This document shows positions 7,401 through 15,640 of a stretch of 64,000 bases of DNA, piece by piece. How positions within the stretch are numbered: position 1 is the first letter of the stretch; the number at the start of each line of letters is the position of its first letter. The translations under genes and the position numbers were made by a program. Under the pieces are notes generated by a model. That model did not search any database and was not told where the DNA came from. It saw only the letters and a list, made by a program, of their open reading frames with translations. Source of the DNA: Pseudomonas sp. UBA5706 (lineage in GTDB: Bacteria > Pseudomonadota > Gammaproteobacteria > Pseudomonadales > Pseudomonadaceae); assembly GCF_002419965.1 (NCBI RefSeq), contig NZ_DIHC01000026.1, positions 62,001 through 126,000 of the forward strand, written 5' to 3'.

Positions 7401-7632
7401 CGAGGCTGAAGTCGCGCTCAGGCCGCCGACGTTCGTGATTCAGGCCGGACAAGATGAATATGAAGTACCAAGCCTGTGTCCTCATCGCGAGGGCTGGCTG
7501 GAGCACGGGACCATCAATCACAACCGCCGCACCATCACGTGCCCGCTGCACTTCTCGGTTTTCAGCCTCGAGACGGGCGAGCAGCTCAGCGGGCCGCCCT
7601 GCGGAAATCTACTTTGCCGCAAACTGACGTAA
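7393..7632 (+). CDS. Small Rieske [2Fe-2S] ferredoxin-like protein
   Basis: A 79-residue protein that is essentially one Rieske domain. Cluster ligands are C29-P-H31 and C50-P-L-H53, with the usual glycine-rich and CPLH..FSLETGE wording. The ATG at 7393 overlaps the end of the di-iron oxidase gene (ATGCTTGA), so the two are translationally coupled. Electron donation to that oxidase is the natural inference. It is the last gene of the operon; a hairpin begins 7 bp after its stop. Confidence 0.85.
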   Translation: MLDEAEVALRPPTFVIQAGQDEYEVPSLCPHREGWLEHGTINHNRRTITCPLHFSVFSLETGEQLSGPPCGNLLCRKLT

Positions 7633-7638
7633 CTGAGG

Positions 7639-7665
7639 AAGACGCGCGAGACATGCACGCGTCTT
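7639..7665 (+). terminator. Hairpin, probable operon terminator
   Basis: AAGACGCG and CGCGTCTT form an 8-bp stem around an 11-base loop, just after the Rieske stop codon. The following T run is short (TTTC), so termination may be partial. Confidence 0.5.
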
Positions 7666-8095
7666 TCGGTTGCGGGAGGGCCTGCAGAAAGGGTGTATGA
7701 AGGTGGGGCCAGGTCCAGCAACGAAGGGCGGCGAATAACCCAATATGCGCTTGATCGACTTTCCGAGCGGACGAGTTAAGGCACTCCATCGAGCGTCAAT
7801 GGCCCATGCGCTTGTGACGGGTGACGCTCAGGATTGAACCCGATTGTTCTTCAAGCCCATGCGCCTCTTGAAGCTTGCCGGATGGACCGCCACGAAGGTG
7901 GGCAAAGGCCCGGCTGAATACTTTTGGCGGGCGGGCATGTTCGTACTGCTCCGAGCAGGGCGGGAAGTGCTTCCAGGAGCCGGGGGCATGTTTCGTGCGT
8001 TCTGCCGCATCCGATCTTCGTTCGGTCGCCACATTGAGGCATTCAGGGGGCATACGGGATGTGAAGAATGTGGGGGTCTGTTGGACACCCAGAAA
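7666..8095. other. Gene-free stretch between the operon and tRNA-Met
   Basis: About 430 bp with short overlapping open frames on both strands (best plus frame 7844-8131, best minus frame 7796-8152), none with a convincing ribosome site or recognisable family. It may be relic sequence next to a tRNA. No function is claimed. Confidence 0.4.
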
Positions 8096-8126
8096 CAAGA
8101 AAGCCCGCACGAGGCGGGCTTCTTGA
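8096..8126 (-). terminator. Terminator downstream of tRNA-Met
   Basis: AAGCCCGC and GCGGGCTT form an 8-bp GC-rich stem (8101-8121), with flanking CAAGA/TCTTG. It lies just past the 3' end of the minus-strand tRNA and is followed on that strand by a T-rich run. Confidence 0.65.
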
Positions 8127-8167
8127 AGTGATTCATAGACTGCTGTAGACATCTATGGATCGGTACT

Positions 8168-8244
8168 TGGTGGCTACACAGGGACTTGAACCCCGGACCC
8201 CAGCATTATGAATGCTATGCTCTAACCAACTGAGCTATGTAGCC
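8168..8244 (-). tRNA. tRNA-Met (CAT), elongator type
   Basis: A 77-nt cloverleaf read on the minus strand, with the 3' CCA encoded. The acceptor stem is GGCTACA/TGTAGCC, the D-arm GCTCAGTTGGTTAGAGC, and the anticodon loop TTCATAA on stem TAGCA/TGCTG. The GTTCAAGTC T-loop is intact. The paired first base and D-arm are not those of initiator tRNA. Confidence 0.95.
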
Positions 8245-8690
8245 AAGTGGCGCGCATTATTCGCTCAGATCGAAGATGTGTCAAGCATTCCGTAGAAAAT
8301 ATATCCGTGCGATCAATTGGTTAGCCTTTTCGACTCTTTTCTCCTACTTCAGCTTTCCATCTGTGTGACCCCAGTGACAGATTTTTCTGTGCGTGTTGAG
8401 TGATTCTGTCTCATTTTTGTGCAGTTTCTGTGCACCGTTCTTGCCCGTGCGCCCGTTTATATGGCTTTGTGTCCTCGGTCCGTTTCTTGCTTATGACCCA
8501 GCCACAGGCCTCTTCGCGCGTCCCGGCGCATGGGCATGAAGCAACCCCTCCAGAATGCTCTGCGGCATAAAAGGACAGATGGTTGTCGTTTTCGAAACAA
8601 AGACATGGCATTTTGCCGGTATCAATGTGAGGCAACATCCGCCTGGGTCACAAGCTGCGGCGGCGGGTTGTCCGTGAGGAGTAGTCGGAC
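8245..8690. other. Intergenic region upstream of chemoreceptor gene
   Basis: About 445 bp without a supportable gene. It must hold the tRNA-Met promoter (minus strand) and the chemoreceptor promoter (plus strand). Short frames here lack start signals. Confidence 0.4.
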
Positions 8691-10748
8691 ATGCAAAGTC
8701 TTTTGTCGCCAGGAATCCGCCTGCTCGGACGTTTTGGGTTCGCACGCAAGTTTCAGGTGCTTTTCTTTCTTTTCATGTTGCCGCTGGCAGGCAGCCTGTG
8801 GATGATCGGACAGGATTATCGCAACAAGCTCGAGGTGATTTCCGGCGAGCAGTCTGGCGCCCATCAGTTGTTGGCATTGGACGCTCTGGATGATCAGCTG
8901 ACCTCGCAACGCAATCTGGCTGCCCGTTGGAAGGCGGCCGATATCCTGCATGACCCAACGCCTGCCGCAAAAGCGGCGATGGCTGCACTCGATGCCGCCA
9001 ATCCAACCCTAAAGCAGACGCTCGCCAAGCTGGGTGATGAACTCAAGGCACGTCATGCCGGCCCGGACACCATGGCTCGTTATCAAGCGTTGCAGGGGCA
9101 GGTACATGGCATGGATTCCGAGTCGCTGCGCACCATCGGCTGGTGGCCGGATGGCTACGATCGGTTTACCTGCGCGCTGACGGCGTTGCAGAGCCTGCGG
9201 GACCAGATCGCCATGGACAATGGGCTGATTCTCGATCCTTGGCTTGAAACCTATCTGCTGATGCAGATCGCGACGCAACAGACGCCCGACCTGATCGAGC
9301 GCGTCGGCCGTATGGCCAGCGTCGGTCAATCATCCCTCGCCTCCGGACAATTCTCGCTGCAGAGCCGTTTGCAGATGCGCGATCTGCGCGGCCGTATCAC
9401 CGATGCTCGCGATCAACTGGTCAAAGCCGTGGCTTCGCTGCAAGCCAAGGCCTATCCCGGCATGGAAACCTGGACCGTGCAGTACAACGAGAGCCTTCAA
9501 CGTCTGGACAGCGAATTGAAGGTGCTGGACGACGGCGTCTTTGCTGGCTCGATCAAGCTGGATGCCGCAGCGTTCGAACGCAGCGTGGACGGTACCCTGG
9601 AGGCGCTTTCTGCACTGCGTAATCAGTCGCTGATCGCACTGGACAAGCGCCTGGAGCACTACCATGACCTTGCGATCAAGGAGTTCATCCCCGTCGCAGT
9701 GACGTTCAGCGTCCTGGCGCTGGCGGCGCTGTATCTGTTCATGTGCCTGCAGACCTCTATCCGTCGCAGTGCCCAGGGCATCACTACCCTGGCCGAGTCC
9801 CTGCGTGACGGTAACTTGTGTGTCGAGGTAGCCGTTGAAGGGCGCGACGAACTGGCTGCAATCAGTAACGCGTTGAACGTGGCCGTTGTCCAGCTACGCA
9901 CCAGCCTGCTGAACGTGAATCACGAGACTCAGCAACTGGGTTCGACAGTGCTGGCCCTCAATTCGCAGTCCGGCAGCACGCTCAACGAGGTTGAAGACCA
10001 GCAGCATCAGATCAGCCAGATTGCCGCCGCCGCGACACAATTGGCCGCGACGTCCCTGGGTGTCGCCAAAAGCTGCGAGCAAGCTTCCGGCAGCGCGCAG
10101 CACACACGGCGTATTGCCCAGGACAGCAGTCGCGACAGTCAGCGCACCACGGCCAGCATTCAGCAGCTCAACCAGAAGCTCACAGACACCGCCAACGCGC
10201 TGGGCAAGGTCAGCGAACAGGGGCAACAGATCCAGTCGGTAGTCGACACCATTCGCGGGATCGCCGAGCAGACCAACCTACTGGCGCTGAACGCGGCCAT
10301 CGAAGCTGCACGGGCTGGCGAGCAGGGCCGCGGCTTTGCGGTGGTGGCCGATGAAGTGCGCAGCCTTTCGCAGCGAACCCAGGCCTCCACCGCGCAGATT
10401 GCCGGGACCGTCGACAGCTTGCGTTCCACCGTGAGTCAGGCGGTCAGTCTGATGGAGGCGGCGTGTGGTCAGGCCATCACCGACGCGCAATCGGTGACCG
10501 GTCTTGGCGAGCGACTGGGCGAAATCGCCACCGCGGTGCAAGTCGTCACCGACACGCTGGCACAGATCGCCACAGCCGTGGAAGAACAGGCGGCAACGGC
10601 CGATGAAGTCAGCGGTAACATCCAGCAGGTTGACCAGGCTGCCGGACGCCTGCTCGATGGCGCGCGGGCAGTGAACCTTGCCGCAGACGCCTTGAGCCAA
10701 GGGAGTCGGGCGCTGAGTGCCAACACTTCCCGGTTCCAGTTGGGTTGA
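8691..10748 (+). CDS. Methyl-accepting chemotaxis protein
   Basis: A 685-residue inner-membrane chemoreceptor. It has a first membrane helix at about 22-40, a roughly 290-residue periplasmic sensing region that is helical and carries no recognised sensor name, and a second helix at about 334-353 (VAVTFSVLALAALYLF). A HAMP linker and a long cytoplasmic coiled coil follow. The hairpin tip is diagnostic (GIAEQTNLLALNAAIEAARAG). It signals to CheA/CheW and is adapted by CheR/CheB. GAGGAG precedes the ATG. No chemotaxis genes are adjacent, so it is an orphan receptor; its ligand cannot be read from sequence. Confidence 0.95.
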   Translation: MQSLLSPGIRLLGRFGFARKFQVLFFLFMLPLAGSLWMIGQDYRNKLEVISGEQSGAHQLLALDALDDQLTSQRNLAARWKAADILHDPTPAAKAAMAALDAANPTLKQTLAKLGDELKARHAGPDTMARYQALQGQVHGMDSESLRTIGWWPDGYDRFTCALTALQSLRDQIAMDNGLILDPWLETYLLMQIATQQTPDLIERVGRMASVGQSSLASGQFSLQSRLQMRDLRGRITDARDQLVKAVASLQAKAYPGMETWTVQYNESLQRLDSELKVLDDGVFAGSIKLDAAAFERSVDGTLEALSALRNQSLIALDKRLEHYHDLAIKEFIPVAVTFSVLALAALYLFMCLQTSIRRSAQGITTLAESLRDGNLCVEVAVEGRDELAAISNALNVAVVQLRTSLLNVNHETQQLGSTVLALNSQSGSTLNEVEDQQHQISQIAAAATQLAATSLGVAKSCEQASGSAQHTRRIAQDSSRDSQRTTASIQQLNQKLTDTANALGKVSEQGQQIQSVVDTIRGIAEQTNLLALNAAIEAARAGEQGRGFAVVADEVRSLSQRTQASTAQIAGTVDSLRSTVSQAVSLMEAACGQAITDAQSVTGLGERLGEIATAVQVVTDTLAQIATAVEEQAATADEVSGNIQQVDQAAGRLLDGARAVNLAADALSQGSRALSANTSRFQLG

Positions 10749-10772
10749 GCCGAGGCGCTCGACGTTAGCGCG

Positions 10773-10993
10773 GCTACCTGAACACCGTGTTGGACTCCCG
10801 CGCCTAGCTCGCATTTGCCGAACGTATGGGATACGTGCCTACAGTCACCAATGCGGTATTACCTGAAGCCTTGAACAAGCAAATCAACTCCATGGACGCC
10901 GAACGTGAGCGAATGCTCAAACCGGAGTACGCGTACATCATCGAAAACCAGTCGGCGATGCTTGAGGTTTGGAATAAAACGTTCAAAGGCTGA
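10773..10993 (+). pseudogene. Remnant of an ABC-transporter substrate-binding protein (C-terminus)
   Basis: The frame GYLNTVLDS is followed, after a frameshift near 10800 and an in-frame TAG at 10805, by LAFAERMGYVPTVTNAVLP and then NQSAMLEVWNKTFKG and a stop. This is the C-terminus typical of polyamine/iron-type periplasmic binding proteins (YVPTT..., DIWNKEFKG). No start or N-terminal part remains; the upstream part was apparently deleted when the chemoreceptor came to lie here. It is called a relic because of the missing 5' end plus two lesions. Confidence 0.6.
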
Positions 10994-11077
10994 TCCGTGC
11001 AGCCGATACCGAGAACCGGCTATCGAGGTGAATGAGGTCATTAAACTCATTTTTCAGTCAGAAGGAGTAGAAACAAT

Positions 11078-11100
11078 AAAACCGCGCAATGCGCGGTTTT
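11078..11100. terminator. Strong bidirectional terminator
   Basis: AAAACCGCGC and GCGCGGTTTT form a perfect 10-bp stem with a 3-base loop, A-rich before and T-rich after. It sits beyond the 3' end of minus-strand ychF and after the plus-strand relic, and works for either direction. Confidence 0.85.
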
Positions 11101-11156
11101 ATGAGGTTCAAGGCGTCTCGATATTTCGGCGAAAAGTCTGAAACCGCAAACGCCAA

Positions 11157-12257
11157 TCAGACGTTGAAGCGGAAGTGCAGCACGTCACCGTCCTTGACGA
11201 TGTAGTCCTTGCCTTCCAGACGCCATTTGCCTGCTTCCTTGGCACCGGCCTCGCCCTTGTACTGGATGAAGTCGTTGTAGGCGACGCATTCGGCGCGGAT
11301 GAAGCCTTTTTCGAAGTCGGTGTGGATCACGCCAGCCGCTTGCGGCGCAGTGGCACCGACGCGGACGGTCCAGGCGCGAACTTCTTCCACACCGGCGGTG
11401 AAGTAGGTCTGCAGATGGAGCATTTCATAGCCCGCACGGATCACACGGTTCAGGCCGGGTTCTTCAAGGCCCAGGGCTTCGAGAAACATGTCCTTTTCTT
11501 CGCCGTCGTCGAGTTCGGCGATTTCCGCTTCGATCTTGTTGCAGACCGGTACCAGCATGGCGCCTTCTTCTTCGGCGATGGCACGAACCACGTCCAAGTG
11601 CGGGTTATTCTCGAAACCGTCTTCAGCGACGTTAGCGATGTACATGACCGGCTTGGTGGTCAGCAGATGGAAGCCCTTGATCACGGCTTTCTCATCGGCA
11701 CCCATGCTCTTCATCAGGCTGCGCGCAGGCTTGCCTTCAGTGAAGTGGGCGATCAGTTGTTCAAGCAGACCTTTCTGAGCCACCGCGTCCTTGTCACCGC
11801 CCTTGGCGTTGCGCGTAACTTTCTGCAGTTGCTTCTCGCAGCTGTCGAGGTCGGCGAAGATCAGCTCCAGGTCGATGATTTCGATGTCGCGTTTCGGGTC
11901 GACGCTGTTGGAGACGTGAATCACGTTCTCGTCTTCGAAGCAGCGGACCACGTGGGCGATAGCATCGGTCTCGCGGATGTTGGCCAGGAACTTGTTGCCC
12001 AGGCCTTCGCCTTTCGACGCGCCTGCCACCAGACCTGCGATGTCGACGAACTCCATCGTGGTCGGCAGGATGCGTTTCGGATTGACGATATCGGCCAGCG
12101 CCTGAAGGCGTGGATCGGGCATGGCCACTATGCCGCTGTTCGGTTCGATGGTGCAGAAGGGAAAGTTCTCCGCCGCAATACCGGATTTGGTCAGGGCGTT
12201 GAACAGGGTGGACTTGCCGACGTTGGGCAGGCCGACGATGCCGCAGTTAAATCCCAT
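11157..12257 (-). CDS. ychF: Redox/ribosome-associated P-loop ATPase YchF (OLA1 family)
   Basis: A 366-residue Obg-family protein that binds ATP more readily than GTP, associates with the ribosome and dampens oxidative-stress responses. The P-loop is GLPNVGKST at 8-16, DIAGLVAGASKGEGLGN is the switch/G3 region, and the C-terminal TGS-like domain ends in GKDYIVKDGDVLHFRFNV. Length and ends match the family. It follows pth by 21 bp in the same direction, the usual Pseudomonas pairing, and is last in the rplY-pth-ychF unit. Confidence 0.97.
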   Translation of the reverse strand: MGFNCGIVGLPNVGKSTLFNALTKSGIAAENFPFCTIEPNSGIVAMPDPRLQALADIVNPKRILPTTMEFVDIAGLVAGASKGEGLGNKFLANIRETDAIAHVVRCFEDENVIHVSNSVDPKRDIEIIDLELIFADLDSCEKQLQKVTRNAKGGDKDAVAQKGLLEQLIAHFTEGKPARSLMKSMGADEKAVIKGFHLLTTKPVMYIANVAEDGFENNPHLDVVRAIAEEEGAMLVPVCNKIEAEIAELDDGEEKDMFLEALGLEEPGLNRVIRAGYEMLHLQTYFTAGVEEVRAWTVRVGATAPQAAGVIHTDFEKGFIRAECVAYNDFIQYKGEAGAKEAGKWRLEGKDYIVKDGDVLHFRFNV

Positions 12258-12278
12258 GGTGTTTCCCCTCGAGTGATG

Positions 12279-12863
12279 TCAGGCCTTCTGGCTGTGCAGG
12301 ACACGCATCGCCTTGGCGAAATCGCCTGCGAGGACATCCGGCAGCACGCCGAGGGCAAAGTCGATACTGGCGTCCAGTTTTTCCTGTTCGACGCGTGGCG
12401 CACGACCCAGTACAAAATTGGACACCAGGCCGGCATCGCCAGGGTGGCCGATGCCGAGCCGCAGGCGATGAAAGCCGTTTTGGTTGCCGAGCTGCGCAAT
12501 GATGTCGCGCAGACCGTTATGCCCGCCGTGCCCGCCACCCAGCTTGAGTTTGGCGACGCCGGGAGGCAGGTCGAGTTCGTCGTGGGCCACCAGGATGGAC
12601 TGGGGTGCAATCCGGAAGAAGCCCGCCAGCGCCGCGACGGACTGGCCGCTGCGGTTCATGTAGGTGGTGGGGATCAGCAGACGAACGTCCTGGCCTTGAT
12701 GACTGAATTTAGCCGTCAGGCCGAAATACTTGCGGTCAGCGGTCAGGTTGACGCGCTGGGCGCTGGCAATACGCTCAACGAAAAGAGCCCCTGCGTTATG
12801 CCGGGTCTGTTCGTATTCGGGGCCTGGATTTCCCAGGCCGACGATCAGTTGGATGGCGGTCAC
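12279..12863 (-). CDS. pth: Peptidyl-tRNA hydrolase
   Basis: A 194-residue hydrolase that frees tRNAs from stalled peptidyl-tRNA. It shows the N-terminal LIVGLGNPGPEYEQTRHNAG signature with catalytic His22, the Asn in TYMNRSGQSV, and the Asp in VAHDELDLPPG. GGGHGGHNGLRDI is the substrate-binding loop. It lies between rplY and ychF, so translation genes are co-expressed. Confidence 0.97.
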   Translation of the reverse strand: MTAIQLIVGLGNPGPEYEQTRHNAGALFVERIASAQRVNLTADRKYFGLTAKFSHQGQDVRLLIPTTYMNRSGQSVAALAGFFRIAPQSILVAHDELDLPPGVAKLKLGGGHGGHNGLRDIIAQLGNQNGFHRLRLGIGHPGDAGLVSNFVLGRAPRVEQEKLDASIDFALGVLPDVLAGDFAKAMRVLHSQKA

Positions 12864-12938
12864 GTCAGGGGCTCTTCCTTGGGTCGAGTGTGATGATGCC
12901 GGGCATCATCACGGGTTCAACCGGCTAGCGAGTAATGA

Positions 12939-13547
12939 TTACTCTGCTTCGCCTTCTGCGGTGCCTTCTTCGTCCTGGACAATGCGAGGAGCGTGGACGT
13001 TAGCAATGTCCAGGTCCTTGCCGTGCGCCAGAGCGACGAACTCAACCCCGTTAGGTGCCTTGACGTCGGACAGGTGAACGTTGTCGCCAATTTCCAGCGC
13101 GCCCAGGTCGACTTCGATGAACTCAGGCAGGTCTTTAGGCAGGCAGGACACTTCCAGCTCAGTGGTCGTGTGCGAGATCTCGCCGCCTTTCTTGACCGGG
13201 GCTTCTTCGTTGATGAAGTGCACAGGGACGGTTGCAGTCAGCTTCTGGCCCGCGATGACGCGGATGAAGTCGGCGTGCATGATGAACTGCTTGGCAGGGT
13301 GACGTTGCATCGCTTTCACGATCACGTTCTGCTTGGCGCCATCAACGTTCAGTTCGATAACGTGGCTGAAAGCCGCTTCGTTTTCGAACAGTTTGGCCAT
13401 TTCCTTGGCTTCGATGGTGATCGAAGCTGCTTCTTTGTCACCGCCATAGACAACGGCAGGGACAGAGGCAGCGAGACGACGCAGGCGGCGGCTCGCACCT
13501 TTCCCCAGGTCGGTACGCGCTTGGGCGTTCAGAATAAAATCGGTCAT
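12939..13547 (-). CDS. rplY: 50S ribosomal protein L25 (general stress protein Ctc/TL5 type)
   Basis: A 202-residue two-domain L25 that binds 5S rRNA. The N-domain begins MTDFILNAQARTDLGKGASRRLRR with the conserved VPAVVYGG loop; the C-terminal TL5 domain ends in an acidic tail (DEEGTAEGEAE). The start at 13547 follows TTGGAGAT; a longer open frame to 13718 runs into the upstream terminator and is ignored. It has its own promoter after the prs terminator and leads pth and ychF. Confidence 0.96.
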   Translation of the reverse strand: MTDFILNAQARTDLGKGASRRLRRLAASVPAVVYGGDKEAASITIEAKEMAKLFENEAAFSHVIELNVDGAKQNVIVKAMQRHPAKQFIMHADFIRVIAGQKLTATVPVHFINEEAPVKKGGEISHTTTELEVSCLPKDLPEFIEVDLGALEIGDNVHLSDVKAPNGVEFVALAHGKDLDIANVHAPRIVQDEEGTAEGEAE

Positions 13548-13610
13548 GTTGTATCTCCAAAATAGCCATTCCCGAGTGGCGTTTGCGACCAGCGCCAACA
13601 CGGTATGGGC

Positions 13611-13649
13611 AAAAAAGCCCCGCCCCAACAGTGACTGTTGGGGCGGGGC
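13611..13649 (-). terminator. Strong terminator between prs and rplY
   Basis: A 14-bp perfect stem, GCCCCGCCCCAACA with its complement (13617-13649), a 5-base loop, and on the minus strand a T6 run. It ends prs transcription and isolates rplY. Confidence 0.9.
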
Positions 13650-13686
13650 GCTTTTCGTCAACGAATGATTCGAAAGGGCAGGGCCC

Positions 13687-14628
13687 TTATCGGAACATCG
13701 CGCTGATCGATTCTTCATTGCTGATGCGACGCATCGCTTCAGCGACTACCGGTGCGATATCCAGTTGGCGGATACGGTCACAGGCTTGTGCGGCAGCGGA
13801 CAACGGGATGGTATTAGTAACCACCAGTTCGTCCAGTACGGAATTTTCGATGTTTTCAATCGCGCGGCCCGACAGCACAGGGTGTGTGCAGTAGGCGAAG
13901 ACCTTGGCGGCCCCATGCTCTTTCAATGCCTTGGCCGCATGGCACAGCGTGCCGGCGGTATCGACCATGTCGTCGACGAGAATACAGGTACGACCTTCGA
14001 CGTCACCAATGATGTGCATGACTTCGGAGTGATTGGCCTTCTCGCGGCGCTTGTCGATGATCCCCAGATCCACGCCCAGGGATTTGGCAACGGCACGTGC
14101 ACGCACGACGCCACCGATATCCGGGGAAACGATCATCAGGTTTTCGAAGCGTTGGTCTTCGATGTCATCCACCAGAACCGGGGAGCCGTAGATGTTATCC
14201 ACTGGAATATCGAAGAAGCCCTGAATCTGGTCAGCGTGCAGATCAACGGTCAGCACACGGTCGATACCGACGACGGTGAGCATGTCCGCGACCACTTTGG
14301 CGCTAATAGCCACACGTGCAGAACGCGGACGGCGATCCTGACGGGCATAACCAAAGTAAGGGATAACAGCGGTGATACGAGTAGCCGAGGAGCGACGGAA
14401 GGCATCTGCCATCACGACGAGTTCCATCAGGTTATCGTTGGTCGGAGCGCAGGTCGGCTGAATAATGAAGACGTCTTTACCGCGAACGTTTTCATTGATC
14501 TCAGCGGTAATCTCGCCGTCGGAGAACTTACCGACAGAGATGTCACCGAGAGGGATATGCAGCTGACGTACGACACGCCGAGCCAGATCGGGGTTGGCGT
14601 TCCCCGTAAAGACCATCATCTTGGACAC
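13687..14628 (-). CDS. prs: Ribose-phosphate pyrophosphokinase
   Basis: A 313-residue class I PRPP synthetase: ribose 5-phosphate plus ATP gives PRPP for purines, pyrimidines, histidine, tryptophan and NAD. Visible motifs are MMVFTGNANPDLA at the N-terminus, PYFGYARQDR, the TVDLHADQIQGFF metal-binding loop and the PRPP loop CILVDDMVDTAGTL. It lies directly downstream of tRNA-Gln and ispE in the standard order and is followed by a strong terminator. Confidence 0.97.
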   Translation of the reverse strand: MSKMMVFTGNANPDLARRVVRQLHIPLGDISVGKFSDGEITAEINENVRGKDVFIIQPTCAPTNDNLMELVVMADAFRRSSATRITAVIPYFGYARQDRRPRSARVAISAKVVADMLTVVGIDRVLTVDLHADQIQGFFDIPVDNIYGSPVLVDDIEDQRFENLMIVSPDIGGVVRARAVAKSLGVDLGIIDKRREKANHSEVMHIIGDVEGRTCILVDDMVDTAGTLCHAAKALKEHGAAKVFAYCTHPVLSGRAIENIENSVLDELVVTNTIPLSAAAQACDRIRQLDIAPVVAEAMRRISNEESISAMFR

Positions 14629-14675
14629 GCGCAGTACCTGGAGGCTTAGGGTATGCCTGGATGACTATAGGAAAA

Positions 14676-14750
14676 TGGCAGGGGCGGCTGGATTCGAACC
14701 AACGCATGGCAGGATCAAAACCTGCTGCCTTACCGCTTGGCGACGCCCCT
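14676..14750 (-). tRNA. tRNA-Gln (TTG)
   Basis: A 75-nt cloverleaf on the minus strand with encoded CCA. The acceptor stem is AGGGGCG/CGCCCCT, the anticodon loop TTTTGAT on stem GCAGG/CCTGC, and the T-loop GTTCGAATC. It lies between ispE and prs as in other pseudomonads. Confidence 0.95.
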
Positions 14751-14785
14751 GTATCTGTTGCACGAGTGCCTGGCACTCGGTTCTC

Positions 14786-15637
14786 TTAGAGCAGTGTCTG
14801 TAACTTTCGGTGCAACATCGAGATGTTGCTGCCTTTTGCTACAAACCCTGTAAGGGTCTCTGTAAGAAGGGCCGAGACTTTATCAGCTTCAGCTTTGTTT
14901 GGGAAGGCCCCAAACACACAACTTCCAGTTCCGGTTAATTTTGCTTCGGTAAATTTACCTAACAAATTCAATGCGTTACGAACATCTGGATAACGCCTTG
15001 CTACAACCGGTAAGCAGTCATTTCGACTGTTTCCCTTGGGAACGGGGCGCACTTTAATGGGCGGAGTGTCACGTGTCAACAGCGGATCTGAAAAAATTTC
15101 TGCTGTACTTACAGATACTTGCGGAACAAGCACGACATACCACGGTTCTTCAGGGGTTACAGGGCTGAGAATTTCGCCCACACCCTCAGCAAATGCGGCA
15201 TGTCCACGCACGAAAACCGGCACGTCAGCCCCAAGCTTGAGCCCCAGCGCTGCGAGGCGGTCTTCATCCCAGCCCAGTTGCCAAAGATGATTGAGACCCA
15301 GTAGCGTGGTGGCCGCATCCGAACTTCCACCGCCGATACCGCCGCCCATGGGCAGCACTTTCTTAAGCCAGATATCGACACCCAGCGGCGAACCGGAATG
15401 CTCTTTAAGTGCGCGCGCGGCCTTGACGATCAGATTGCTGTCGTGGGGAACGTCAGCAACTGGCGTTTGCAGGCGGACATCTCCATCGTCTCGCAGGGCG
15501 AAACTCAACTCGTCGCCGTAATCCAGAAACTGAAAAATGGTCTGCAACTCGTGATAGCCGTCAGCTCGACGGCCGAGGATATGCAGCATTAGGTTCAGCT
15601 TGGCTGGCGCTGGCAGGGTCAACAGTGGACGGGGCAT
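14786..15637 (-). CDS. ispE: 4-diphosphocytidyl-2-C-methyl-D-erythritol kinase
   Basis: A 283-residue GHMP kinase of the MEP isoprenoid pathway. It has the N-terminal PAPAKLNLMLHI motif and the ATP loop LPMGGGIGGGSSDAATTL. C-terminal GTGSCVFG is the third GHMP motif. It is separated by 3 bp from lolB upstream, so the two are co-transcribed, with tRNA-Gln and prs following. Confidence 0.96.
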   Translation of the reverse strand: MPRPLLTLPAPAKLNLMLHILGRRADGYHELQTIFQFLDYGDELSFALRDDGDVRLQTPVADVPHDSNLIVKAARALKEHSGSPLGVDIWLKKVLPMGGGIGGGSSDAATTLLGLNHLWQLGWDEDRLAALGLKLGADVPVFVRGHAAFAEGVGEILSPVTPEEPWYVVLVPQVSVSTAEIFSDPLLTRDTPPIKVRPVPKGNSRNDCLPVVARRYPDVRNALNLLGKFTEAKLTGTGSCVFGAFPNKAEADKVSALLTETLTGFVAKGSNISMLHRKLQTLL

Positions 15638-15640
15638 GGG

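Noticed and set aside
7796..8152. A 118-residue minus-strand frame near tRNA-Met
   Set aside because: It runs through the tRNA terminator hairpin, has no ribosome site and no recognisable family.
11175..12893. A 572-residue open frame antisense to ychF and pth
   Set aside because: It is the complement of two certain genes, has no family and no ribosome site; GC-rich codon use makes such shadows common.
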